A DNA stretch of 64,000 nt from CAYQJS01 sp964417895 (GTDB lineage: Bacteria; Chloroflexota; UBA6077; SHYK01). The stretch spans positions 1 to 64,000 of the forward strand of contig CAYQJS010000005.1 in NCBI GenBank assembly GCA_964417895.1, written 5' to 3'. A program made the translations under genes and the position numbers. The notes below the pieces were generated by a model. It saw only the letters and a list, made by a program, of their open reading frames with translations, had not been told where the DNA came from and did not search any database. Shown piece after piece: positions 25,752 through 33,670 of the stretch. Positions within the stretch are counted from its first letter, which is position 1. Each line of letters opens with the position of its first letter.

Positions 25752-26132
25752 CTACCCGCTCTGCTGGGCGTGCTGCACCATGCTTACTGCTTCCTCGCCC
25801 AAGAGCAGGAAGTCCGGATCGTTGCTGGCCGTCGCCACAGCGCGACAGCTAGCCAGAAACATCTCCAGCGCCTCGCGTTGGTTCTCCTCGCCGGCAGCCA
25901 GCATGATCTCCTCGATCGCGAGCCCTGTTTCCGCAGCCAACTCGGAGAAGCTCGCCTCTTTGTGCCGGTACCGGTCCACGGCCCACGCAACAAGGACTTG
26001 GCGCGCTTGCTCTTCGCCCGCCTTCTCGAGGAAGGCGCCTGAAGACTGCTTCAAAAGCCTCGCGGCACGCTCAACCCGCTGCTTTGCCGTACCGTCGAGC
26101 CGCACCGAGATGGTCTGCTTCTTAGTTGGCAT
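25752..26132 (-). CDS. Probable antitoxin of a PIN toxin pair
   Basis: 126 residues. The N-terminus KKQTISVRLDGTAKQRVERA is a ribbon-helix-helix-like DNA-binding segment; the middle AVDRYRHKEASFSELAAETG then LAIEEIMLA resembles the helical UPF0175-type antitoxins. It follows the PIN gene by one base, so the order is toxin first, the reverse of the VapBC order. The gene is otherwise unassigned. Confidence 0.65.
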   Translation of the reverse strand: MPTKKQTISVRLDGTAKQRVERAARLLKQSSGAFLEKAGEEQARQVLVAWAVDRYRHKEASFSELAAETGLAIEEIMLAAGEENQREALEMFLASCRAVATASNDPDFLLLGEEAVSMVQHAQQSG

Positions 26133-26133
26133 G

Positions 26134-26628
26134 TCACTTCGCCTTTCGCCGCCGCTCGACCTCTAGTTGGGCGAGGGCTGCTTGTATCAGGGTTGGGCTC
26201 ACCGTTTGCATCGACGCCAGCCTGGCAAGAGCTTGAATGGCCCCCTTGATATCCAACCGATCATCATGAAACAGATTCACGATGAGGACGGGTGTACAGA
26301 TGGTCCTGAGCCCCAGGCGTTGAGCCTCCTGCAGCGGCCTGCGATCGTCGACTAGCAGGAGCCAATCTGTGTGCTCCAAGGCCAGGTTCATCGCTGCACG
26401 TTCCCCGGCGCCGAAGGCCTTAACCTCAGTAAGGTTCGGGGTCGCCTCCATCAGGATGCCGTCTCGGGCGAGCCTCCAAAACTCTCGCCCGCTCGCGAAG
26501 TCTTCGCTCAACTCGGATGCCACCGCGGGCGCGTAGCGGAGATCAAAGAGGTCCAGAACGTGCGACAACAGGCCGGCCCTGTGGGCGTTGATCCAGAACG
26601 AGCTGTCAAGTGTAGCACTTTGCTTCAC
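26134..26628 (-). CDS. PIN-domain-like toxin (DUF3368-type)
   Basis: 164 residues with PIN acidic residues D8 (ATLDSSFWINA), E39 (VASELSEDF), E76 (GAGERAAMNLA) and D94/D95 (LLLVDDRRPL). The C-terminal 60 residues form an extra helical region. The start is GTG at 26628. It is co-transcribed with the downstream antitoxin-like gene. Confidence 0.7.
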   Translation of the reverse strand: MKQSATLDSSFWINAHRAGLLSHVLDLFDLRYAPAVASELSEDFASGREFWRLARDGILMEATPNLTEVKAFGAGERAAMNLALEHTDWLLLVDDRRPLQEAQRLGLRTICTPVLIVNLFHDDRLDIKGAIQALARLASMQTVSPTLIQAALAQLEVERRRKAK

Positions 26629-26669
26629 CAGGCTATCGTATCACCTACAGCGCCTGCGAGCCGGCGTTC

Positions 26670-26720
26670 GGCGCGGGCCGAGCTGCTGTTCGAGGCGGCC
26701 GGCTGAGGACTGCGAGGCCA
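26670..26720 (+). other. Remnant resembling the 3' end of senB
   Basis: The plus strand reads GGGCCGAGCTGCT...GGCCGGCTGAGG...CTGCGAGGCC, closely matching 25552-25602 at the end of senB, and encodes AELLFEAAG-stop against AELLHEVAG-stop. The two copies flank the PIN toxin-antitoxin pair as direct repeats. The rest of 26629-26844 shows no gene. Confidence 0.5.
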
Positions 26721-26844
26721 ACCCGCTCGCCTTGGCAAAGAACATCGCAGATCTGGGGGCGCGGTGGCCCGCTGAGGGCTCGCTCGCTACGGGGGACAGC
26801 GCGGGTGGGGAAGCCCCACCCAGGACCCTGCGCAGGCCCTGAGG

Positions 26845-27132
26845 TTAGAGGTCGTCGATCGTGTAGTGGGCGGCGCCCTCGCCCTTCACGTCGAAGGCCG
26901 CCGCGACCTCACGGATCGTGCCGTGCTCGGGGATCTTCCGAGCGTTCTCGTGGGCTTCGACGCTGTCCCACGCAATCTGGATGATCACCCGACCCGGGTT
27001 CTCGATACCGGAGAGGTAGCGGACCCCCTGGCAGCCGGGCCGATGCACCTTTTGCCAGGTCGTCTTGTGGGCATCGATGTAGGCCTCGCGGCGCTCGGGT
27101 GCCACCTGGTTGATGAGGATCTCGTAAACCAT
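26845..27132 (-). CDS. Antibiotic-biosynthesis-monooxygenase-fold protein
   Basis: 95 residues from the ATG at 27132, preceded by GGAGG at six bases; an earlier in-frame start at 27150 is weaker. The sequence MVYEILINQVAPERREAYID then AHKTTWQKVHRPGCQGVR has the dimeric alpha/beta-barrel (ABM) pattern. Most members are small cofactor-free oxygenases or of unknown function. It stands alone. Confidence 0.65.
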   Translation of the reverse strand: MVYEILINQVAPERREAYIDAHKTTWQKVHRPGCQGVRYLSGIENPGRVIIQIAWDSVEAHENARKIPEHGTIREVAAAFDVKGEGAAHYTIDDL

Positions 27133-27219
27133 GCATGCCTCCGCTCGCATCGTGCGCCGTGCATGCTATCACGCAGCGGCTCGGCTGCCGCCGGGGTTAT
27201 CGGCCGAGGGGCCTGTCGC

Positions 27220-27845
27220 CTATGCCGTCAGCAGCGCCTTGTGCCGCAGGGCGCGAGCCAGCGCCGGCTGCATCTTCATGGCCTGGAATTCGCCGATGGC
27301 GAAGTCCAGGTGCGCCAACGCCTCCTCACGAGTGCCGAGCTCCTGGTTCCCCGTTCCGCGTGCACGCGCCCTGCGAGCCCCCTGGGACCTGGGACTCGAG
27401 ACTTGAGACTCGTCGAGCAGCAGCTCCGCGAGCTGGAGGCGGGTGAGGGCCACCTCGGGGCGGAATCGAATGCTGGTGGCCCATTCGAGCGCCCGCTCGT
27501 AGTGACCTCGCGCAGCCGCTCTCTCGCCCAGCAGCTTGGCCGCGCCGCCCAGGTGGCGTGCGACATTATGAAGAAAGTACAGCGACTGGGTCGCGACGAG
27601 CCCGGACAGCATCGGCGCCAGATGGGCCGCGGTCTCGCGCTCGTCCAGCAGGACCGCGATTTCTAGACCCGACGCGAGACCAGACGCGGGCGCTTGATCC
27701 CCCGACGGGCCCTTGGCATCCGACAGGGATGGGCTCAGCGCGGCCAGCGCCTCGGTCGCGCGGCCGAGGTACGCCAGGCGTACGGCTTCATGGTTGGCTG
27801 TCAAAGTAGCCGGGGCCGAGGCCTCCTCGGCACGCCCCATGTAAA
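27220..27845 (-). pseudogene. 3' part of a TPR transcriptional-regulator-type gene, split by an IS
   Basis: This part continues the reading frame of 30009-30327: at the junction the protein reads ...GLAFRPLLYMG / RAEEASAPATLTANHEAVRLA. TPR-like helices follow and the end, FQAMKMQPALARALRHKALL, is typical of the C-terminus of large ATPase/adenylate-cyclase-type TPR regulators. Around 27325-27415 a low-complexity stretch (SQVSSPRSQGARRARARGTG) is read in frame in the middle of a repeat. The N-terminal ATPase region is absent. Confidence 0.75.
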
Positions 27846-27919
27846 GGTGATGTTATACTTGACACAGACCAGGTCCACCGTCTATACTGAGCATAGCACA
27901 ACAGGCGGCGGTGGATACG

Positions 27920-28885
27920 ATGGGTGTAACGCTCACAGAGATTGCAGGGGTATTCAATAATGAGGCAGAGGCCTACGAGTACCTAGAGGCGAAGCGCTGG
28001 CCGCATGGCCCCGTCTGCCCTCATTGCCAAAGCCAGGCCGCGCACTACATCGAGCCAAAGAGCGGCACCGGCGCTCGGACTGTCGAGCGCAAGGGGCGCG
28101 AGAGTAAGACCACGACTTACCGCCGCATCTACACCTGCGGCGGCTGCAAGAAGCAGTACAGCGTCCTGGTCGATACGATCTTCTCCGACAGCAAAATCCC
28201 GGTGCATAAGTGGCTTATGGCGATCCACCTTATGTGCTCGGGCAAGAACGGCGTAGCAGCTCACGAACTGAGCCGGCAGCTCGGAATCACGGTTAAGTCA
28301 GCATGGTTCATGGGTCACCGCATCCGCTACGCGATGCAAATGCCGTCGATCTTCGACAAATTCGCAGGCGTGGTCGAAGCCGATGAAACCTACTTCGGCG
28401 GGGCTGCGAAGTTCATGCACAAGGCAGATCGCGACCGGCGGATTACGGGGCGTGGTTCCGTAGACAAGATAGCCGTGGTCACCCTGGTCGAGCGGGGCGG
28501 GCGCGCACGTTTTCGCGTCATGCGCCGAGTCACCGGCGAGAACATCGGTAAGGTACTCCATGAGCATATCTCGCCTGCGGCAGCGTTCATGACAGACACA
28601 GCGAGTGTCTACGTTGATGCTGGCAAGCGATTCGTGAGCCACGAGACTGTAGACCACAGCGCCGGCGAATATGTGCGGGGCTCCGTCTACACAAACACAG
28701 TTGAGGGCTATTTCTCCCAGTTGAAGCGATCAGTCGATGGGACCCACCACCATGTAACCGAGCAGCACCTAGACCGCTATCTAGCTGAGTTCGACTGGAG
28801 GTATTCCTCGCGGAAGATGGTGGACGCAGATCGGACCGAGCTAACGATCCGCAAGACGGCGGGGAAGCGGCTAACCTACGGCTGA
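27920..28885 (+). CDS. IS1595-family (ISXO2-like) transposase
   Basis: About 321 residues from ATG 27920; a GTG at 27911 would add three. Counting from the GTG, an N-terminal zinc ribbon (C36-x2-C39, C76-x2-C79) precedes the ISXO2-type DDE domain with D158 (VEADETYFGG), D229 (MTDTASVY) and the N262-T-x-E265 motif (YTNTVEGYFSQLK). It cuts and pastes the element at its 23-bp ends. Full length and all catalytic residues suggest it is active. Confidence 0.95.
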   Translation: MGVTLTEIAGVFNNEAEAYEYLEAKRWPHGPVCPHCQSQAAHYIEPKSGTGARTVERKGRESKTTTYRRIYTCGGCKKQYSVLVDTIFSDSKIPVHKWLMAIHLMCSGKNGVAAHELSRQLGITVKSAWFMGHRIRYAMQMPSIFDKFAGVVEADETYFGGAAKFMHKADRDRRITGRGSVDKIAVVTLVERGGRARFRVMRRVTGENIGKVLHEHISPAAAFMTDTASVYVDAGKRFVSHETVDHSAGEYVRGSVYTNTVEGYFSQLKRSVDGTHHHVTEQHLDRYLAEFDWRYSSRKMVDADRTELTIRKTAGKRLTYG

Positions 28886-29053
28886 CTCATGGGCTGGGAT
28901 GCCTTTAGCCTGCGGAGCGCGGCGCGGTCGCTTGCTCTTTTCGAGCTTGGGAGGAGGTGGGGATTGTAGGATGCGTTCTACCGCTTCCTCGAATGACAGC
29001 GGATAGAGAGAGACGCTAGGTCCCTTTGGTTCGATCTGTCGATTCTTAGTCAT
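28871..29053 (-). CDS. IS passenger small protein (60 aa)
   Basis: 60 residues from ATG 29053 (MTKNRQIEPKGPSVSLYPLS). The N-terminal half has FEEAVERILQ, a helix seen in short antitoxin-like or regulatory proteins; the C-terminal half is basic and Pro-rich (PPPPKLEKSKRPRRAPQAKG). It ends 15 bases inside the transposase gene on the other strand. No function is known; it is probably carried with the element. Confidence 0.5.
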   Translation of the reverse strand: MTKNRQIEPKGPSVSLYPLSFEEAVERILQSPPPPKLEKSKRPRRAPQAKGIPAHESAVG

Positions 29054-29066
29054 CGGCTTTGACCAT

Positions 29067-29306
29067 TTACGTGTCCATGTTCGTGCGCAGCACGTTGAGA
29101 TCAATACCAGCCTGCTCGATTTGTATCCAGACATCGTCAAGCGACGCTGATTCCTGACTTACGTCGAAAACGACGGGGGTAGGGCAGAAGCCGGGTTGAC
29201 TGCTATCCCACTCGACGCGAATCAGACCAGCCACCTCGTAAGTCACCTCTCCCCCCATAGCCTTCAACGCTTCAACGATTCGCAATACCTCGTCGTGCCT
29301 AGCCAT
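29067..29306 (-). CDS. IS passenger hypothetical protein (79 aa)
   Basis: 79 residues, acidic, no family recognised: MARHDEVLRIVEALKAMGGE then VTYEVAGLIRVEWDSSQPGF. The ATG directly follows the TAA of the upstream passenger gene (TAAATG), so the two are translationally linked. It lies inside the IS. Confidence 0.55.
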   Translation of the reverse strand: MARHDEVLRIVEALKAMGGEVTYEVAGLIRVEWDSSQPGFCPTPVVFDVSQESASLDDVWIQIEQAGIDLNVLRTNMDT

Positions 29307-29633
29307 TTAGAGGCCAGCGGTCACCAGGCCCCCAACCCTCCAAACGGTTTCGAAATTCATGGTGGACGGTTCGTAATTGGGCTCTGGTCCAGACGCAGAC
29401 GCATCTACATCTCGTGATGGAATCCCGACCCTAGAGAGATGTGCCCGTACCCTCTCTACGCCCCGTGCAGCAAGGCGCTCTGATACAAGACGCACCGCAG
29501 TGTTAAGGCGCTCTATCGCCGCATCGCGCGTAGCGCCAAATGTCGTGATCTTGAACTGGTCGTTTATAGCCGCCCAATATCCATCCCTCCGCGTGGCGCG
29601 GCCGGTTAGGATAATTTCGAGTGCTAGAGCCAT
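29307..29633 (-). CDS. IS passenger protein with HicB-like N-terminal segment
   Basis: 108 residues from ATG 29633 with an AGGAGGAGG site upstream. LEIILTGRATRRDGYWAAIN then DQFKITTFGATRDAAIERLN resembles the partial RNase-H fold of HicB antitoxins, which contain GYWVAE-type strands and a following helix. The C-terminal 50 residues are unassigned. It is first of three minus-strand genes in the element; a palindrome lies 180 bases upstream. No HicA partner is recognisable. Confidence 0.55.
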   Translation of the reverse strand: MALALEIILTGRATRRDGYWAAINDQFKITTFGATRDAAIERLNTAVRLVSERLAARGVERVRAHLSRVGIPSRDVDASASGPEPNYEPSTMNFETVWRVGGLVTAGL

Positions 29634-29810
29634 TTTCGGTGTCCTCCTCCTCCTAAGCAGGCGTTGCCTCCTCCATATTTGTGACTTTGCGAAGCCACAA
29701 TCAACGCCTGCCATTAATCTTGCTCTGCAAACCCCCAATCATATTTCGCTAAGTGTGATCAAACTGTGGTTGATCTCCCACACTTTAGTTTATATCAGTA
29801 CAGAGTACGC

Positions 29811-29826
29811 TAGTTCTATAGAACTA
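29811..29826. promoter_or_regulatory. 16-bp perfect palindrome upstream of the IS passenger genes
   Basis: TAGTTCTATAGAACTA is a perfect palindrome in an AT-rich stretch inside the IS, upstream of the passenger genes, with a further half-site TGTTCTAG just after it. It fits a dimeric repressor site; the repressor might be the HicB-like passenger. Confidence 0.45.
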
Positions 29827-30008
29827 TGTTCTAGTAGACGGGGGCCATTCCCATGCAGCAGCGCGGCGGTCGCCGGCGAAGCGGCGCGGCCGTCCGCTAC
29901 AACGCGAGCGGAGCCGGGAATATTCCCCAAGGTCGGGTGCGGTTCGCATCCAAGGTAAGGCCACCCCCGCGCACCATTCTGTGTCAAGTATAACATCACC
30001 CATGTAAA

Positions 30009-30327
30009 GCAGCGGCCGGAATGCGAGGCCGATGGCGTACAGTCGGCCGCGCTCTGCCATCCCCAGCTCCTCAGCCCGCTCCCCGAAAGACGCAGCGGCC
30101 GCAACCGCGGCCTGGAGGTCGCCGTCCAGCGTCGCTCGCAGCGCCTGAAGCTGCAGGGGCCACATGAGCGCTTCGGCGTCCTGAGTGCGCGAGGCCAGCT
30201 CGTCCAGGTCGCGCCACACCGCCTCCGCTGACGGACGGTCGCCCGCCGCGAGGTAGATCATCTGGGAGTGCCGGAGCACCGAGTGGAGCGTTCTGGGCCT
30301 GACACGGTCACGAGGCAGCCGGTTGTG
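30009..30327 (-). pseudogene. 5' part of the IS-split TPR regulator remnant
   Basis: From the in-frame stop at 30328-30330 the frame runs without interruption (LRHSQMIYLAAGDRPSAEAV, LQLQALRATLDGDLQAAVAA, LGMAERGRLYAIGLAFRPLL) into the target duplication. The sequence is TPR-like and belongs to the middle of a much larger regulator. The missing N-terminus shows that the gene was already truncated before, or independently of, the IS insertion. Confidence 0.7.
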
Positions 30328-30396
30328 TCAGCTTGTGGCGGCTGACGTGATCTCGCACGTCCGGGGTAACGGCACGAAGACGGGAAATTGGCTGCT

Positions 30397-31302
30397 CTAG
30401 CCATCCACCAGCGGGGGCGGGCAGGCCACACTGCGAGAGTCCAGCACGCGCGTCCGGATGACCTGGCCGACCAGATCCACGAGGATCACCAGTAGCAGGA
30501 TGCTGGCGGCCAGGGTCAGGACCTCGTTGTACTGAAACAGCTTCATGCTGATGATGAGCTGGGAGCCGATGCCGCCGGCGCCGACGAAGCCCAGCAGCGT
30601 GGCCGCGCGCATGTTGCATTCCCAGCGGAAGAGCGTGTAGCTCAGGAGGACCGGCAGCATCGAGGGAAGCTGCACGAATAGCAGTACGGCCACCGAGCTC
30701 GCGCCCGTCGAGCGGCCGGCCTCCACCAGGCGCTGGTCCACGCTCTCGAACAGCTCGGCGTACAGTTTGCCCAGGATGCCGGTGCTGTGGGCGGCCAGGG
30801 CCAGCACCCCCGGAAACGGACCGAGCCCGACAGAGACCACGAAAACCAGCGCCCACACCAGCTCTGGCACAGCGCGCAACACGTTGAGCACCGTCCTGCT
30901 GGCGTAGTACGTGGCCCAATGCAGGCCCCACCCGAGCGAGCCCAGCGCGCTCCGGCTGACTTCCTCACCCCGCTGGCGGAGCGCTAGGATGCCCAGCGGG
31001 AATCCCAGGACGATGGCCACAAACGTACCCAGGATGGAGATCTGGATGGTCTCCATCACCAGCCGTCCAATCGAGCGCAGGAAATCCGGCGCCAACTCGG
31101 GCGGGAACAGCCCGCCGACGAAGCGAGCTACCGATTTCAGATTGTTCGCCTCGAAGGGCACCAGGAGAGAGAACCCGGTCCCGTTGATGCTCCAGGCCAC
31201 AGCCGCGACGCCCACGAGCACCAGGATCGAGTTCGTCCAACTGAAACGCGGGCCCATGTAGGGTGCCGCAGGCAGGGGCCGCGACGTGGCTTGCGAGCTC
31301 AT
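30397..31302 (-). CDS. phnE: Phosphonate/phosphate ABC transporter permease PhnE
   Basis: 301 residues from ATG 31302 (MSSQATSRPLPAAPYMGPRF), which overlaps the phnC stop as ATGA. It has about six membrane segments and the inner-membrane permease loop STGASSVAVLLFVQLPSMLP, with VGAGGIGSQLIISMKLFQYN near the end. It forms the channel for PhnD-delivered phosphonate or phosphite. Last gene of phnD-phnC-phnE. Confidence 0.93.
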   Translation of the reverse strand: MSSQATSRPLPAAPYMGPRFSWTNSILVLVGVAAVAWSINGTGFSLLVPFEANNLKSVARFVGGLFPPELAPDFLRSIGRLVMETIQISILGTFVAIVLGFPLGILALRQRGEEVSRSALGSLGWGLHWATYYASRTVLNVLRAVPELVWALVFVVSVGLGPFPGVLALAAHSTGILGKLYAELFESVDQRLVEAGRSTGASSVAVLLFVQLPSMLPVLLSYTLFRWECNMRAATLLGFVGAGGIGSQLIISMKLFQYNEVLTLAASILLLVILVDLVGQVIRTRVLDSRSVACPPPLVDG

Positions 31303-32066
31303 GCCATCACCCTCGCGAATTCCGTCTCGCGAGCCGAGCCTTTTCTGAGCTGCTCGTCCCGGACGATCGCGCCGGAGCGCAACTCGATAACGCGGTCGCA
31401 ATACTGCTCCACGTACTGCCGCTGATGCAAACTCACCAGGACGGTGGTTTTCCGCTCCCGGGCCGTCTTCGCGAGGAGGTCCAGGATGACCGTGGCGGTC
31501 TCGCTGTCCACGGATGCCACAGGCTCGTCGGCCAGCAGGATCCGCGGCTGCTGCAAGAGCGCGCGCGCGACGGCCACCCGCTGCTGCTGCCCTCCCGAGA
31601 GGTCCTCGGTTCGGCTGTAGAGCTTGTCGGGGATGCGCAGCTCGTCCAGCAGCCCGTAGACCATGAGGCGCTCGCCATCACCGGGGAAGAGCGCGCCCTT
31701 GATGGCCGTTGGCAGGCCGACCCGGCCCAGCCGGCCGATGAGGACGTTCTGGAGCACCGACGTCGAGCCGACCAGGTTGTGGTTCTGGTAGACGAACGCC
31801 ACACGGCGGCGCAGCTGGCGCAGATGACTCCCGCGGGCGCTCGGCATCGATACCCCGAGCACGTCCAACTCTCCAGAAGTGGGGCGGACGGCGCCGTTGC
31901 AGAGCCGGAACAACGTAGTCTTGCCGCTGCCGCTAGGCCCCACTACCGCGACGAGCTGACCGGGGTTGATCTCGAGGGTTACGCCCCTGAGCGCCGTCGC
32001 TCCGTTCGGGTAGCGCTTGGCGACGTTGCGGGCGCGAATGGCCGGGTCCGCCGGGGCCGGACTCAT
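31299..32066 (-). CDS. phnC: Phosphonate ABC transporter ATP-binding protein PhnC
   Basis: 255 residues from ATG 32066, overlapping the phnD stop as ATGA. Walker A VVGPSGSGKTTLF, Q-loop VYQNHNLV, signature LSGGQQQRVAVARALLQQPR, Walker B ILLADEP and switch LHQ are all present. HNLVGSTSVLQNVLIGRLGR is characteristic of PhnC. The open frame continues 177 bases upstream but that part is inside phnD. Confidence 0.94.
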   Translation of the reverse strand: MSPAPADPAIRARNVAKRYPNGATALRGVTLEINPGQLVAVVGPSGSGKTTLFRLCNGAVRPTSGELDVLGVSMPSARGSHLRQLRRRVAFVYQNHNLVGSTSVLQNVLIGRLGRVGLPTAIKGALFPGDGERLMVYGLLDELRIPDKLYSRTEDLSGGQQQRVAVARALLQQPRILLADEPVASVDSETATVILDLLAKTARERKTTVLVSLHQRQYVEQYCDRVIELRSGAIVRDEQLRKGSARETEFARVMA

Positions 32067-32953
32067 CGCCGCAGCAGGCCCAGCCGCGTGGCCTCCGTGC
32101 GCGGCTCGCCGTAATCGTCCTTGGTGACCCTGATGTATTTCACCGCCCGCATAAGCCTGAGCAGCTCCGGGTCGTCGATCTTGAGGAACGCGTCGGTGAG
32201 CCGGTCGACGAACTCGCGGTCGAGCTTCGCGCGCACGACCCATGGATACCCCTGCACGAGTGTCTCCTGGATGATGCGGATCTGGTCTCGAGGTTGCGTT
32301 CCTGCCTCGAACGCTCGCTCCATGATCCGCTTCTCGATGCCGCCCCCTTCCACCGACCCGTTGACGACGGCTGCTAGCGTCGCGTCGTGCCCGCCGGAAT
32401 AGACGTAGACGCTCGGATTGGTGAAGTCGCTGAACCCGGCTTTGTCGAGCATGAAGCGCGGATAAAGGGAGCCCGAGGTGGAGCTGATGTCCCCGAAGGC
32501 GAACTTCTTACCCTTCAAGTCCTCGACCCGCCGGTAAGGGCTGTCCGCCCGCACGATGATGGCGCTGTAGTACTTGCTGGTGTTGGTTTCACGGTCGATC
32601 TCTGTGACGATGGGGTAGACGTCGGCGCGCGCCTCCGCCTGCAAGTACGTGAGCCCACCGAAATAGGCGATGTCCAGCTTGTCCGATGCCATCGCCTCGA
32701 CCACGCCCGCGTAGTCGGTGGCGACGAAGGTCTCTACTGGCTGCCCCATCGCTCGGCCCAGGTATTCGCGGAAGGGCTCGTACTGGGCGCGCACGCGATC
32801 CGGGGCCTGGTTCGGGATGAGCCCGACCCGCAGCGTCGGCGGCCGCTCGGCCCCAGTGACTGACGGCGCGCAGGCGACCGCGGCCAGCACCAGACTCAGC
32901 GCGGAGAACATCACGATCGTGAATACAGGTCGGAAATGGGTGGGACGAGCCAT
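32063..32953 (-). CDS. phnD: Phosphonate/phosphite-binding lipoprotein PhnD
   Basis: 296 residues. A lipoprotein signal ends LVLAAVAC28. The PhnD fold follows: LRVGLIPNQAPDRVRAQYEP, DIAYFGGLTYLQA, KKFAFGDISSTSGSLYPRFM and GGGIEKRIM. The STSG loop binds the phosphonate or phosphate group in relatives. First gene of the import operon; no C-P lyase, phosphonatase or ptxD gene is in the window, so the ligand (phosphonate, phosphite or similar) is undecided. Confidence 0.92.
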   Translation of the reverse strand: MARPTHFRPVFTIVMFSALSLVLAAVACAPSVTGAERPPTLRVGLIPNQAPDRVRAQYEPFREYLGRAMGQPVETFVATDYAGVVEAMASDKLDIAYFGGLTYLQAEARADVYPIVTEIDRETNTSKYYSAIIVRADSPYRRVEDLKGKKFAFGDISSTSGSLYPRFMLDKAGFSDFTNPSVYVYSGGHDATLAAVVNGSVEGGGIEKRIMERAFEAGTQPRDQIRIIQETLVQGYPWVVRAKLDREFVDRLTDAFLKIDDPELLRLMRAVKYIRVTKDDYGEPRTEATRLGLLRR

Positions 32954-33142
32954 AGCTAACCCTCACGTACGCAACGTGCCCGTGGACGGAACACGCTGTT
33001 TCTTTGATGAACCACAAGCGTACCTGCGCAGTATGCCCTGGGCAAGATGCATGCCGATTTGGTATGGATGCGGCGGGGAGGTGGCCTCTCCCCGTTCTGG
33101 GAGGGGTTGTCAGGTGATGAGCGTTTCAGCCCGGAGATAGGC

Positions 33143-33213
33143 GGGCATTCCCGAAGAGGCGAGGCATGCCTCGCCCGGGCCACCATGTCGGGGGACACGG
33201 GTCGGGAATGCCC
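33143..33213. repeat. Nested palindromes around GCATGC (family 3)
   Basis: GGGCATTCCCGA (33143-33154) and TCGGGAATGCCC (33202-33213) form a 12-bp inverted pair enclosing a perfect 18-bp palindrome GGCGAGGCATGCCTCGCC (33158-33175). A second set of the same style is at 33527-33576. The surrounding gap (32954-33285) also has a CCTCTCCCCGTTCTGGGAGG hairpin near 33080 and shows no gene. Confidence 0.75.
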
Positions 33214-33285
33214 AACCCCTACGGGTGGCACGCACCGGTCGGCAGCGACCGTCAATAACCTGCGACCAACTGCGTCGCGGCTACG

Positions 33286-33483
33286 CTACTTCGAAAGGCG
33301 CCAGTCGTTGATGAATCGCGTGGTCCGCGGGTCCTCGCCGCCCAGGTCGAGCTCTCGGAGCTCGCGCAGCCGTTCGAGCTGCCGCTCCGCCAGGGGCAGC
33401 AGGCGCCGGATCTCGGCGTCGCCCAGGTGGATGCCCGCCACCTCTTCGAGCATGGCGCACAGGGTCGCTTCCGTCAGTGCCAT
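33286..33483 (-). CDS. Small GatC/AtzG-like protein (65 aa)
   Basis: 65 residues from ATG 33483, preceded by AAGGAG at seven bases. TEATLCAMLEEVAGIHLGDA then EIRRLLPLAERQLERLRELR and LDLGGEDP resembles AtzG/DUF4089 and GatC-like helper subunits that wrap an amidase. No amidase of the signature family is next to it; the neighbouring gene is an isochorismatase-fold hydrolase. The excellent ribosome site supports translation. Confidence 0.6.
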   Translation of the reverse strand: MALTEATLCAMLEEVAGIHLGDAEIRRLLPLAERQLERLRELRELDLGGEDPRTTRFINDWRLSK

Positions 33484-33526
33484 GAGTCGTCTCCTTTGAT
33501 TCCGGTGACGGAGATTCGTTCGATAA

Positions 33527-33576
33527 GTAGGGGCTCGGCATGCCGAGCCCGCGGGCGATGCATGCATCGCGCCTAC
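33527..33576. repeat. Nested palindromes around GCATGC (family 3)
   Basis: A perfect 20-bp palindrome GGGCTCGGCATGCCGAGCCC (33531-33550) is followed by a perfect 16-bp palindrome GCGATGCATGCATCGC (33555-33570), the pair bounded by GTAGG and CCTAC. Confidence 0.8.
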
Positions 33577-33670
33577 CTGGGCTGTCTTCAGCCTCCACGA
33601 CCGCCAAGTTTTCCCATCAAATCCCTTCACTACTGGGCTGTTCCCTCTGGACCTTCTCTCCGGCTGGCCG

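Larger units (their letters stand above)
27846..30000 (+). mobile_element. IS1595-family insertion sequence with passenger genes
   Basis: 2,155 bp. Both ends carry a perfect 23-bp inverted repeat beginning GGTGATGTTATACTTGAC (27846-27868 and the complement of 29978-30000). The 8-bp sequence CATGTAAA is duplicated at 27838-27845 and 30001-30008, the target-site length known for IS1595. It carries one transposase on the plus strand and three small minus-strand passenger genes. Removing it and one CATGTAAA restores an open frame in the TPR gene. Intact ends and transposase suggest a recent insertion. The stretch 29634-29977 holds no gene beyond regulatory-looking palindromes. Confidence 0.95.
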
